Shown in pieces: positions 34,492 through 43,100 of a DNA stretch of 64,000 nt. The position numbers and the translations under genes are program-made. Each line of letters begins with the position of its first letter. Position 1 is the stretch's first letter. The stretch lies in contig NZ_JASITE010000002.1 in NCBI RefSeq assembly GCF_030767025.1, positions 496,001 to 560,000 of the forward strand, written 5' to 3'. The notes beneath the pieces are model-generated. The model was not told the DNA's origin. It saw only the letters and a list, made by a program, of their open reading frames with translations, and ran no database searches. The DNA comes from Nocardia sp. CC227C. GTDB lineage: Bacteria > Actinomycetota > Actinomycetes > Mycobacteriales > Mycobacteriaceae.

Positions 34492-35975
34492 CGGAGAACT
34501 CCCGACTCGTGCACGGCCATGCCACGCGACAACGAGTAGTCGGTCTCGGGTGGTGGTAGCTCGGCGGGAACCGTTGGCGGTACGCGCGTCACCCGCAGCA
34601 GCTTCTTCGCGCCGTAGAGACCGAGGCCACCGACAACCCGTGGATTGGTGAGGAATCGAGGCAGGGACTCCCGCACGTTGATGAGCCGGTTGAAATGGGC
34701 GTCGACGACGCTGTCCTGCCACACCGCCTCCGCGAAGAACTGGAATGCCGGCCAGTTGATCCGACGCAACAGCGTCTTGTGTGGTCCGTCGATGATCGCT
34801 TCGCTACCACGGGCATGTTCGTAGCCGCGGTCGCGCGTAATAGCCAACGTCCACGGACGCTTCAGAAAGCGGGCCTGCTCCGCGTAGAAAACAGCCGGGA
34901 ACGCTGTTGCGGCCGGGTCGATACGCTGAGCGACTCGTCGCAGGATCAGGCCCGAGACCGCCGCGGCAGACATCCCCTGGCCGTAGATCGGGTTGAACGC
35001 CCCCACCGCATCACCCACCGTGACGAAACCCCTCGGCGGGGCTGGCAACCGATCGAATCGACGCCAGATATTCCGGGTCGACCGGATGTTGTGGACGCCG
35101 GTCAGCGGCTGCGCGGCGTCGAGAACCCGGCCGAATTCCTTCGTTCTGGTCTGCCGGGCCAACCGTTCGAACGACTCCGTGTCCGAAGGTGTCGGCAGCC
35201 CCCACGCCGCCATCATCGCGATGATGCGGTTGCCTTCGATCGGGAAGATGACGCACAGGTACCGGTGCGATTCCGCGACCCGTGGGTCGGATTCCGGAAG
35301 CACCAGCATCCATTTCCACCAGGAGATCGGTTCGTCCGGCAGCCGATACCAGCGCGAGGAATAGCTGACCTTCGCGTCGAGCGTCAACTCGTCGACCTCG
35401 AGGCCCAGTTGCCGCATCCACTTGGTGCCCTGGCTGCCACGTCCGGACGCGTCGACCACGACGTCGGCCCGGAGTTCACCACGGGTGCCGGTGGCCGACT
35501 CGATGTAGCACACGCCGGTCACACCCGACACCGACCCCGAGCGTTCGGACAGTAATCCGACGGCTCTAACACCCTCTCGGACAGCAACTCCCGGCTCGCG
35601 CAGCAGCAGTTGCCGGATGGTCGCTTCGAGAGTCCCCCGGGATGCGAACAGTGTCGACATCGTCGTACGCGCCCGCGGCATCCACCCGGTCACGAAGCAG
35701 GTCGCGGCATCGTATCCCGGATCCAGTCGTGCGCCACCGTGGGCCAGCAGAAGATCGGTGAAACCGGGAAACAACGTCTCCATTGCCTCCCGACCCACGT
35801 CGAGCAGGAAATGATTGTGCCAAGCCTGCGGCGTTCCGCGACGACCCTGTCCATTCCGCGGCAGGCTGTCCTGTTCAAGAATCGTGACCCGGTCGAACCG
35901 ATCGCGCAGAGCCTGCGCAGCGCACATTCCGGCAATACTTCCCCCGATGACAATCGCATGCCCCGAACCAGCCAT
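34488..35975 (-). CDS. FAD-dependent monooxygenase/epoxidase
   Basis: 495 residues from ATG 35975 (GAGAGG upstream). N-terminal dinucleotide-binding motif IVIGGSIAGMCAAQAL (about 8-23), FAD-contact DASGRGS near 190 and VGDAVGAFNPIYGQGMS near 320. It fits the group that includes squalene-epoxidase-like and geranylgeranyl-reductase-like enzymes. First in the three-gene terpenoid operon, translationally coupled to the prenyl synthase. Epoxidation or oxidation of a prenylated intermediate is inferred. Confidence 0.82.
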   Translation of the reverse strand: MAGSGHAIVIGGSIAGMCAAQALRDRFDRVTILEQDSLPRNGQGRRGTPQAWHNHFLLDVGREAMETLFPGFTDLLLAHGGARLDPGYDAATCFVTGWMPRARTTMSTLFASRGTLEATIRQLLLREPGVAVREGVRAVGLLSERSGSVSGVTGVCYIESATGTRGELRADVVVDASGRGSQGTKWMRQLGLEVDELTLDAKVSYSSRWYRLPDEPISWWKWMLVLPESDPRVAESHRYLCVIFPIEGNRIIAMMAAWGLPTPSDTESFERLARQTRTKEFGRVLDAAQPLTGVHNIRSTRNIWRRFDRLPAPPRGFVTVGDAVGAFNPIYGQGMSAAAVSGLILRRVAQRIDPAATAFPAVFYAEQARFLKRPWTLAITRDRGYEHARGSEAIIDGPHKTLLRRINWPAFQFFAEAVWQDSVVDAHFNRLINVRESLPRFLTNPRVVGGLGLYGAKKLLRVTRVPPTVPAELPPPETDYSLSRGMAVHESGVLR

Positions 35976-36500
35976 CGTGCTCAACCTCTCGATTCCTTTC
36001 GCACATCGGCACCTCGAATCAGTCCGCTGGAGGATTCGAAAAAGACCGGCCACATGCCAGCCGGAATTCGGGGCGCCGAATACGCTCAGAGTACGGACAC
36101 CAGGGTCATGGTGCTTCCTGGCGGCACAACTCCCGGAGAATATTGTGCGAGCACGCCATTCGATACACCTCGCCTTGTCCGCTGTGCACAATATTCGCTA
36201 CCGCTCGTCGGCGGAATCTTTCACCGCTCACATGAACTTTCGCCAGCTTCGGACGTTTCGAACGCCAGCAGCAGGACCGCACCTCACCCGTACGCCGGCG
36301 AGGAACTCCCCCTAGCGAGCTTGCGCACCGGGCGGCAGGCCGTGATGCTGTCGGCAATTCCACCGGACACCCCAGCGCTGGGAAGCCGCGAGCAGCCGAA
36401 ACATCGGAAATGCGAGACGCATATCGCCGCCGGATCGGGTATCGGCATCGCGGTCGCCTCTGCCCTCAGCCGAACGATGCCCATTGTCGTGGACGGCGGT
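35976..36500. other. Intergenic region upstream of the terpenoid operon
   Basis: No supported gene. It contains ACCCCA-GCGC-TGGGAA (36369-36384), a partial copy of the ESX-region palindrome with only weak -10 matches. The terpenoid operon promoter presumably lies near 36000-36100 but no clear box was found. Confidence 0.5.
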
Positions 36501-36932
36501 CTACGGGACGGTGCGTCCGGGGAGTTCGATGAGGGCTTCGGCGGCAGAGGCGCGTACGGCGACGTTGGGGTGGTCGAGGAAGGTTTCGATTGTCGGGCGG
36601 GCGCCCGGGTCGTGGGTGGCTGCGAGGATCATGAGGGCGTGATCGAGCAGGGTCGTCGGCATTGCGTCCAGCAGGGCGAGTAAGGGCTGGAACAACCTCA
36701 GACCGAGGCGGTGATGGTCGAATGCCTCGCCGATGGCGTTGAGCGCGGCTTCCTGCACGGTGGGGTCGGTCTCGGTGGTGAGAAGTGTGACGAGGTGACT
36801 GACAGCTGTTACGGCGTCGGCTTCGTCGAGGAAGGTGCCGCGCAGGAGGTCGCCGAGATACTCGACAGCGTGGTCGCGGTGGCGGGGGTTGTCGTGGATA
36901 ATGCCCGCCAGCGCGGTCCGCAGTGGGTTCAC
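36501..36932 (-). CDS. HEAT-repeat protein
   Basis: 143 residues, GTG start. Helical repeats of about 35 residues (DPTVQEAALNAIGEAF, HPNVAVRASAAEALIEL) mark a small HEAT-repeat solenoid, a protein-binding scaffold. No membrane segment or signal. Downstream of the membrane protein 37052-37774 by 119 bp. Partner unknown. Confidence 0.7.
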   Translation of the reverse strand: MNPLRTALAGIIHDNPRHRDHAVEYLGDLLRGTFLDEADAVTAVSHLVTLLTTETDPTVQEAALNAIGEAFDHHRLGLRLFQPLLALLDAMPTTLLDHALMILAATHDPGARPTIETFLDHPNVAVRASAAEALIELPGRTVP

Positions 36933-37051
36933 GCGGTCACCTCGTCATTGCGTTCGATGGGTTCCCGTAACGGAATCGATGAACGGACCGCCGCGGATAT
37001 TGCGAGCAGTGAGAACTTGGCCCCGTAGGGCACCCCATCGATCGGCGCTCA

Positions 37052-37774
37052 TCATGGGATGGCTTCGGCAATGGTTTGCAGCAGGTCCTCGGGTTTCTGG
37101 TTCATGAGTTCGGTGGACAACCACATCGTGTGTCGGCCACGGTCGTCCACATGATCCCAATCCAGATAGGTCTTCCGGTGGTCACCGGTGTTCCCGGCCT
37201 TCGGCAGAGTGTCGGGCTCGGTGAACCTGATCCGCCAGCCATTGCTACAGAACTCACGGATGCGTTCCTTGGTGGACGGATATCCCTCCACTCTGTTCAG
37301 CAGCCGTTCGTAATACGCGGGAAGCCCTGTCCGCAACGGCTCCTCACGCTTCGAGGTCTCCGCGTCGGCGCTGTCGTCCCGAGCATCGCCGGAGACATCA
37401 TCTCCCGACTGCCCACCGCCGCCGCCCGGCTCGTCGTCGCTCCGACCGCTCAATGCGACCCCGGCGATCATCGCCGTCACACCGACCCCGCCGATCACTC
37501 CCCCGATATCCTTCTTCATATCCTTATCGGGGCCGACGTCATCGATGGGAGCCCGCAATACCCGGGCGATTCCGTGATCCGCTCCGCGCAGCCTCGGCAC
37601 CGCACCACCGCTACCGGCCAACCCGCCAACGGCCTCGCGCATCCGCCCCCCAACGCTCGTACACGCCTGGGAGAAGGTCGAACTCAGCCGGCCGGCCACG
37701 ATGGCCGCCGCCCGCGCCGGCCCACCCGGGCCGAGCAGGATGCCACCACTCGACGCTTCGCGCACGACCGTCAC
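37052..37774 (-). CDS. Single-pass membrane protein with C-terminal domain of unknown function
   Basis: 240 residues from GTG 37774. A Gly/Ala-rich N-terminal region, one membrane helix (IGGVIGGVGVTAMIAGVAL, about 102-120), a Gly/Asp/Ser linker, and a C-terminal domain (about 155-240) with RLLNRVEGYPSTKERIREF and, near the end, WLSTELMNQKPEDLLQTIAEAI. The last helix resembles the segment just before the HExxH motif in zincin-type domains, but the frame stops there. The longer upstream frame was rejected as it reads through non-protein-like sequence. Confidence 0.55.
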   Translation of the reverse strand: MTVVREASSGGILLGPGGPARAAAIVAGRLSSTFSQACTSVGGRMREAVGGLAGSGGAVPRLRGADHGIARVLRAPIDDVGPDKDMKKDIGGVIGGVGVTAMIAGVALSGRSDDEPGGGGGQSGDDVSGDARDDSADAETSKREEPLRTGLPAYYERLLNRVEGYPSTKERIREFCSNGWRIRFTEPDTLPKAGNTGDHRKTYLDWDHVDDRGRHTMWLSTELMNQKPEDLLQTIAEAIP

Positions 37775-38010
37775 CTCCGAACTCCCGCGCTGACGACGCC
37801 CAGCCAGGGAAGACCAGCGCTGCCGTCGGTCGATAGGGCTCGTACGGTAGGCCAGCCGATCGCGGATCACAACCTGCACCGGACCGCTCGTGGGAACTCC
37901 CACGACGCGGGCGGGTCGATCACGCCCGGCAAGTAGCATTCGCAGGTTCGCGTCGCTGTGCGCTCGGTCCGCGACACGCGCCGGGCACCTCCCTGGCGGC
38001 GTAACCGACA

Positions 38011-38026
38011 TTCCCATCGCTGGCGA
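38011..38026. promoter_or_regulatory. Degenerate ESX-region palindrome
   Basis: TTCCCA-TCGC-TGGCGA, one mismatch in the right arm. It lies 237 bp upstream of the start of the membrane protein at 37052-37774. No -10 at the usual spacing. Confidence 0.3.
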
Positions 38027-38041
38027 ATCGCACAGCGTCGG

Positions 38042-38167
38042 TTACGTTCGTGCGGATCCAGCGGCGGCCGCCATCAGGGCGGCGGCGTAGGGGCTGTGTG
38101 CCTGGATCAGGGTGAAGTACAGCAGATCAGCTGTGATCGGTTCGGGCCGATGATGCGATGCCGACAT
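38042..38167 (-). CDS. Small protein of 41 residues
   Basis: The frame starts at ATG 38167 with a strong GGGAGG ribosome site six bases upstream: MSASHHRPEPITADLLYFTL then IQAHSPYAAALMAAAAGSA. One amphipathic to hydrophobic helix. It is 116 bp downstream of the Crp-type regulator and in the same direction. No family recognised. Confidence 0.5.
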   Translation of the reverse strand: MSASHHRPEPITADLLYFTLIQAHSPYAAALMAAAAGSART

Positions 38168-38283
38168 TGGCGACCTCCCTGGGCTGATGAGTTGTCTCTG
38201 GGCCGAGGGTGGCAGCGGGCCGCCGGGTGGACGCCGGATTTTTCCGGTGATCACCGTTTTCGCGGCGGTTCCGGCCGCATTTT

Positions 38284-39006
38284 TCAGGCCAGTTCGGCAT
38301 ATTTCCGTAGACCCTCCAGGTCTTGGACGACCAGGCGGCGGTTGCGCAACTGGGCGAATTGCGCGGTCCGCAGGTCGCGCATGGCCAGGCCGACCGCGTC
38401 GACACCGGCGCCGATGAGGTCGCCCACCTCCTCGTAGGACAGCCGGATGGTGATCTCGATTTCCGGCCGACCAGCACCCGCTCTCGTCGTGTACCGGCCG
38501 TAAGCCTCGGCGAATTCCACCAGCAGCCGGGCCAATCGGAGATTGACCGGGCGATCGCCGAAGTCCAGCCGTCGCGCCTCGGACCAGGCGAGCCGGTCGG
38601 CGATGGTGCGGCACAGGGCCTGCCACGCGTCGGCGTGGTGGTTCAGGAAGTTCTCGAACACCTCACCGGGAATGTGGTGCACGATCGTCGCGGTGCAGGT
38701 GGTGTCGGTCGAGGAACGACGCGCGGTGGGATCCAGTGCACCCAGATATCCGACGACGTCACCGCTGACCCGGATCCCGAGCAGTTTGTCATCGGCCGTG
38801 GTGATCTTGGCGCAGGCGGTCAGGCGGGTGTCCTGCGACCGCAGCAGGTAGGTCGTGGTGCCCAACGCCCCCTGCTGCATCACCGCCCGGCCTGGTTCGT
38901 AGTAGACCTGGGTGCCCAACGTGAGCAGAGCTTTTCGCGACTGCGGGCTCAACCGCGCCATGAAGGTGCGCTCCGGCCACGGCCAATCCTCCAGGTTGAC
39001 AACCAT
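38284..39006 (-). CDS. Crp/Fnr-family transcription regulator
   Basis: 240 residues from ATG 39006. N-terminal cyclic-nucleotide-binding-like beta domain (about 15-130), dimer helix (about 130-165: DAWQALCRTIADRLAWSEAR), C-terminal winged helix (about 170-235: LSYEEVGDLIGAGVDAVGLA). The recognition helix lacks the Arg-Glu pattern of classical CRP, so a non-CRP target site is expected. The cNMP-binding Arg-Ser signature is not evident. It is 7 kb from the nearest ESX-region palindrome gene and is a candidate regulator of that regulon by position and family only. Confidence 0.85.
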   Translation of the reverse strand: MVVNLEDWPWPERTFMARLSPQSRKALLTLGTQVYYEPGRAVMQQGALGTTTYLLRSQDTRLTACAKITTADDKLLGIRVSGDVVGYLGALDPTARRSSTDTTCTATIVHHIPGEVFENFLNHHADAWQALCRTIADRLAWSEARRLDFGDRPVNLRLARLLVEFAEAYGRYTTRAGAGRPEIEITIRLSYEEVGDLIGAGVDAVGLAMRDLRTAQFAQLRNRRLVVQDLEGLRKYAELA

Positions 39007-39199
39007 ATTCGGCTCCGATGCCCTCTGACAGTCTGTGCGCCTTCCACGGTAGGTGAGGTCGGTAGGTGACGGGCAGGGCTCGAAACGCGAGAGACCGCGT
39101 TCTCCAGTCGGGAGATCGGCGGCGAGGGAGGGCTTTCGGTAGGATCCGACCCGACCGGCGCTGTCGCGCCAATGGTGATGCGGCACAAACCCCTGCGAT

Positions 39200-40375
39200 T
39201 CATTCCGACGGGCAGCCCCACGAATCGATTTCGTCCCGCGACTCGTAACGAACCTCCGGGTAGTAAGGTCCCATCGTCGCTCGTGGATCAGCCGGGTCGG
39301 CCGCCTGAACCGAATGTACGAAGTCGCTGTCCGGCAGCAGATTTCGCATGATCAGCAAGTCCGATCCACCATCGGTGGGCAACCATCCGATGCCGCAGCC
39401 GACCGGTCGATCGGACGAGGAAGACACGACAACGGTATAGAACCCTGCGGCGTCGACGTCCAACTCGTCGTCGACCACGCACGCCGTGACAGCCGTCGAT
39501 ATCGGATTATTCGTGCACAGCGACCAGTACCGCACTTCTCCGGACTGCATCGTCGCTCGGCCCTGATACGTAGGCGCGAAAGTCGGCATTCTGCCCCGGA
39601 CAACGGCGATCCGGCCCGGATCGAGGAGGGTGGCAAGATACTTGTTGTCCGGATTGGGAAAATAACCCCCACCGGCCACCGACCGCCAATCCGGCGCCTT
39701 CGGCACCTGCACCAGCGAGGGATACCTCAGTCGACCGGGTGGGTACGTCACGTGTGGGTCGAAGGCCGCATCGGTCGCGCCGCATTCGGACAGATCGAGC
39801 CTCGACCCGCTCGCCGAGTCCACCGTGAGTCGGGGCAATCCCGCGCCGCCGGTGGCATCCAATTCCGCGTCGGGGCGGTAGACCCGGTAGACGACCGGGA
39901 CGAGTCCTGTCGAGTCGCCGGTGTAGAGGGTGTTGGGTTCCGGTTGCGGCGGCCTTTCCCCCACTACGACACGGATGGTGTACTCACGGCCGCCCGCATC
40001 CCGGTCGCCTCCGTCGAGGAATGGGTTGGAGCCACCCGGATCGGCGGTGATGAGCTGATCGTTCAGCGCACCCGAGACGTGCCCGAGCCTGGTGTAGGCG
40101 GTGAACGACATATATCGAGCATGCGGAAAGCTGCCTCGGATGGTCAGCGTGGTGCCGGGGATGGCGGGCACGAACGTCACCCAGTAGTTGGCGAAGGCGT
40201 CCGGGTAGGCGAAGTTCAGCGTGCCCGCCCCGATACGCGGGCTCCACCCACACGCCAGATTCGTGCTGGCATCCACAACCGGGGAGGCCGTGACGGGCGC
40301 AGGTCCCGCCGCCATCGGCAATGTCGTCGCACACCCTACGATCAAGCACCCGACCGCCTTCGAGAACGCCGACAT
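39200..40375 (-). CDS. Secreted protein of unknown function
   Basis: 391 residues with a Sec signal peptide (MSAFSKAVGCLIVGCATTLP, cleavage after APVTA). The exported part is beta-rich with conserved-looking stretches PHARYMSFTAYTRLG and LVPVVYRVYRPD and four or more cysteines. It follows the cutinase by one base, so both are made from one message. No catalytic motif recognised; an extracellular lipid- or polymer-related role is inferred from the partner. Confidence 0.75.
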   Translation of the reverse strand: MSAFSKAVGCLIVGCATTLPMAAGPAPVTASPVVDASTNLACGWSPRIGAGTLNFAYPDAFANYWVTFVPAIPGTTLTIRGSFPHARYMSFTAYTRLGHVSGALNDQLITADPGGSNPFLDGGDRDAGGREYTIRVVVGERPPQPEPNTLYTGDSTGLVPVVYRVYRPDAELDATGGAGLPRLTVDSASGSRLDLSECGATDAAFDPHVTYPPGRLRYPSLVQVPKAPDWRSVAGGGYFPNPDNKYLATLLDPGRIAVVRGRMPTFAPTYQGRATMQSGEVRYWSLCTNNPISTAVTACVVDDELDVDAAGFYTVVVSSSSDRPVGCGIGWLPTDGGSDLLIMRNLLPDSDFVHSVQAADPADPRATMGPYYPEVRYESRDEIDSWGCPSE

Positions 40376-40376
40376 C

Positions 40377-41108
40377 TCATCCTCCGATGGCGTCGACGAC
40401 GAACCGGGCTGCCTCGTCGCCGTACTTCGGGAGGTAGACGTAGTGCACCGGCCAGATCTTGCCCGAATCGCAGAAGACGTCGCCGGCATCGCAATACGAG
40501 CGAATCGTGGCGGCAAACGCTGTCAACCGCTGGTTCTCGCCGCGCGGGAAGCGACCGTCCCGGTGCGCCGTGCCGACATCGAAGGGCTCGCCGACCATGA
40601 AACGCGGGTCACCCATGTGCACCACCGCTACCACGTTGTCGCTCACCTCGCTCGGCACCGGCGCCGTCTCCGGCCCCAGCCTTCCACCGCCACCGCCCGC
40701 GAGGGCGTCTCCGGTGATGTGCGCGCCTTGCGAGTAGCCCAGCATCACGATCTCACGATCGGGGCATGCGGCCACGGCCTCGGTGAGTAACCTGCGCACC
40801 TCCGCGGCGCCCTGTGCGGTGCTGTCCGCATAGTCGGGAATCGATTCGGCGGTTGCCGGGTAGTCCACGGCGACATCTTCGATCGGCCGTTCGGTCGCTT
40901 CCTTGATGCGATTCACCAAACGCACCATCGCCCCTGGTCCTGGATCTTCATTGGAGCCACGAGCCACGAGCATGTAGACCGACGAACACAGTTCGCCGGA
41001 GCGCGGCTGCGCCTCGGTGCCCGGCGCGGCACCGGCTACCGGTGTCGCGGCAAGGACGAGGGCGGCCATCGCGGGCACGGCACGGAGAGGCTTCTTCGAG
41101 CGAATCAT
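40377..41108 (-). CDS. Secreted cutinase-family serine esterase
   Basis: 243 residues from ATG 41108 (AAGGGA six bases upstream). Signal peptide ending near AGAAPG. Catalytic Ser126 in GYSQG, Asp in CDAGDVFCD, His in PVHYVY; cysteine pairs as in cutinases. Hydrolyses ester bonds of lipids or polyesters outside the cell. A promoter with a MarR-type palindrome lies upstream and the marR gene is divergent. Confidence 0.9.
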   Translation of the reverse strand: MIRSKKPLRAVPAMAALVLAATPVAGAAPGTEAQPRSGELCSSVYMLVARGSNEDPGPGAMVRLVNRIKEATERPIEDVAVDYPATAESIPDYADSTAQGAAEVRRLLTEAVAACPDREIVMLGYSQGAHITGDALAGGGGGRLGPETAPVPSEVSDNVVAVVHMGDPRFMVGEPFDVGTAHRDGRFPRGENQRLTAFAATIRSYCDAGDVFCDSGKIWPVHYVYLPKYGDEAARFVVDAIGG

Positions 41109-41174
41109 CGAGTATCCCTTGCGCAGGAGTCGGGGGATGTCGTTCCGCGGTAGCGGCTCCATCGGGGTGCGCCA

Positions 41175-41204
41175 ATATTAAGCAAGGCCCTTGTCAATTT
41201 TCAA
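41175..41204 (-). promoter_or_regulatory. Cutinase promoter with palindrome between -35 and -10
   Basis: On the minus strand: -35 TTGAAA (41199-41204), 18-base spacer, -10 TAATAT (41175-41180). The spacer contains CAAGGGCCTTG (41183-41193), an odd palindrome in the right place for a MarR repressor. Confidence 0.6.
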
Positions 41205-41221
41205 GTGGCAGAATACGGGGA

Positions 41222-41668
41222 ATGACTAAGAATCCGGCCGTTGAAGCACACCCCACTCCGCCAGCCTTGGTCTACCTTCTTGCTCAGTCGAACAGCGCGA
41301 AGCTGACCGATGACTTCATCGCGCACGGCATGGCCGACCTGCTCCCGCGTCACGCACTGCAGCTGTTTCCGCTGCTACTGGGCGGCGGATTGCGTGCATC
41401 GGATCTGGCGACCCGGCTCGGGGTCTCCCGCCAAGCCGCGGCGCAGGTCATCGGAACGCTCGAACGCGCCGGCTACGTCACCCGCATCGACGACCCCGGC
41501 GACGGCCGCGCCAAGCTGGTCTGCCTCACCCCCCGCGGTCGCGCGGCGACCCGAGTATTGGGAAGCAGCATGCGAGCCCTGGAGCAGGACTGGGAGAAGC
41601 GACTCGGCCCGGAACGCATGGCCACCTTCCGCGAGATGCTGGCCCTGCTCCTGACGCCCGCCCACTGA
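41222..41668 (+). CDS. MarR-family transcription regulator
   Basis: 148 residues. Winged helix with LRASDLATRLGVSRQAAAQV as helix-turn-helix and a wing with DDPGDGRAKLV, flanked by dimer helices. Divergent from the cutinase operon with 113 bp between the two starts, an arrangement typical of repressors of their neighbours. Confidence 0.9.
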   Translation: MTKNPAVEAHPTPPALVYLLAQSNSAKLTDDFIAHGMADLLPRHALQLFPLLLGGGLRASDLATRLGVSRQAAAQVIGTLERAGYVTRIDDPGDGRAKLVCLTPRGRAATRVLGSSMRALEQDWEKRLGPERMATFREMLALLLTPAH

Positions 41669-41699
41669 GGCAGCCCGCGTCACCGCACAGCCGACGACT

Positions 41700-42021
41700 A
41701 CGGCCCATACGCCGGTCGGATGGGAGGAGAAGTACCGCCACGACCTGTGGCGACCCGTGGTCGCCATCCGCGAGCACGACCCGTCGCTGGGACCGACCGC
41801 AGGCGAGGTCGCCGTCCGGCCATGCCACGTCCGCACCATCCCCGTCGGCCTCCACCAGATGATCGTCGAGAACGGCCGCAGCCGAATCCGGCTGGGCGTC
41901 CACTGGGAATTCGACTTCGCCCCGAGACCCCCTCGGCACCGGCGGACTACCCCTGGGGCTCGCGATCGCCAACGACATCTTCGACACCAGCATGCGGAGG
42001 TCCACGGCCGGCCAGCACTGA
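41700..42021 (+). pseudogene. Decayed vanadium-haloperoxidase-like (PAP2 family) gene
   Basis: Frame one reads KYRHDLWRPVVAIREHDPS, then jumps to VRPCHVRTIPVGLHQMIVEN and LGVHWEFDF; after a frameshift near 41915 another frame reads LGTGGLPLGLAIANDIF and stops at 42021. These are the C-terminal blocks of vanadium-dependent haloperoxidase-like phosphatases. The segment that should hold the first active-site motif (PSGH region) is deleted, and no 5' half exists. Clearly non-functional. Confidence 0.65.
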
Positions 42022-42201
42022 AACACCAATCCTCCAGCGTGTCGGCAATATTCAGCTCCGAGGCGACCCGATCGTGCCCAGCTCGATCTCGTCATGGAGA
42101 AGAACGCACGCTGCCCACAAGCCGACCAGGGGCAGCATGACGGCCACGAACAGCATCGTCGGTCCGATGGTGTAGACGGGCAGCGGCCGTTCTCCAATAC
42201 G

Positions 42202-42726
42202 TCAGCGTCCTCGCAAGTCTTCGGCCACCTGCACCAGGAATTCGGCCACGCTCTGGATGTCAGCGGGCCCGAGCAACTCCTGCTCGGGACTGTCCTTGAC
42301 GAACCTCATCTGAGCTTTCCAGTTCCGATCCCGGACTTCGACCTCGGTCCAATATGGCAGTGGGGCTCCTGTCCAAGCTTTGTCTTCGAAACCCGCAACA
42401 GGCCGATAACCGGATGGCGGTTCATCGGGTATATCCGTGTGCACAAGACGTGGTAGGTGCACTTGCAGAGCGCCGATCAATCCATCCCCACCCTCGCTCT
42501 GACATATGACCGACCAGCCGACGGTGCCGTCCTCCTCGCCTAGAACCGGGCTGTCGATCTCCGCGTCGCTCATGGCCAGCGTACTGCGGAGGAACTGGCG
42601 GTAACGGTCACACAGCTCGACCGAATTGTATTCCGACGGTTCAGTTTTGAAATACGTCGGCTGATTGATCAACGAGCAGCCATAAACCCCGATGACTGCC
42701 GCAACAGGAAGCAGAAACCTTCGCAC
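42202..42726 (-). CDS. Putative lipoprotein
   Basis: 174 residues from GTG 42726 (GGGGGA upstream; GTG 42732 also possible). Signal VRRFLLPVAAVIGV then a lipobox VYGC. The exported part has cysteines (ELCDRYRQFL, SVICQSEGG) and an acidic end. It resembles small Nocardia lipoproteins; no function known. Confidence 0.65.
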   Translation of the reverse strand: MRRFLLPVAAVIGVYGCSLINQPTYFKTEPSEYNSVELCDRYRQFLRSTLAMSDAEIDSPVLGEEDGTVGWSVICQSEGGDGLIGALQVHLPRLVHTDIPDEPPSGYRPVAGFEDKAWTGAPLPYWTEVEVRDRNWKAQMRFVKDSPEQELLGPADIQSVAEFLVQVAEDLRGR

Positions 42727-43062
42727 TCTCACAGTCCCCCATGCCTTCCGCCCACGCAGGTCCGTTAGTCCCACCCTCAAAGGACCTCTCACGAAGCTTA
42801 GCCCATTCATCATGCGGCACCGCCTACGCGAGACACCTTGCGGGGACTCGCGTATCGCTGATCTCCAGGTCTCGGTCACCGACCCGAAATACGATCAGCA
42901 CGGCCGGATCGAGGCCTACGCCACCGGCGACAACCGTGTCGCCGGACGAGCCGATTCCGTATCCACCCACCGACGCGCCGGGACGTGCCGCGCGCGAACC
43001 GCGCGCGGGAATCCGAGAGTCCGTTTGCGATCCAGGTCACGGTCATGCCATAGTTCCCTCAA
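42727..43062. other. Intergenic region between divergent lipoprotein and lipase genes
   Basis: No supported gene; short frames only. Confidence 0.5.
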
Positions 43063-43082
43063 GTGAGACCAAATAGTCTCAC
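43063..43082 (+). promoter_or_regulatory. Inverted repeat operator upstream of the lipase gene
   Basis: GTGAGAC-N6-GTCTCAC, a perfect 20-bp inverted repeat. TAGTCT (43074-43079) inside it could be the -10 box, which would place the operator over the promoter, 20-40 bp before the lipase start. TetR- or GntR-type sites have this shape; the regulator is not adjacent. Confidence 0.55.
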
Positions 43083-43100
43083 ATCCGGTACGAGGGGTCG

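Noticed and set aside
37888..37903. Inverted repeat CGTGGGA-AC-TCCCACG
   Set aside because: Similar letters but the half-sites are in reversed order and spacing, so it is not a copy of the ESX-region palindrome.
42052..42190. Minus-strand frame with a hydrophobic helix (LFVAVMLPLVGLWAACVLL)
   Set aside because: No start codon with ribosome site and no recognisable rest of a protein; could be a remnant but cannot be supported.
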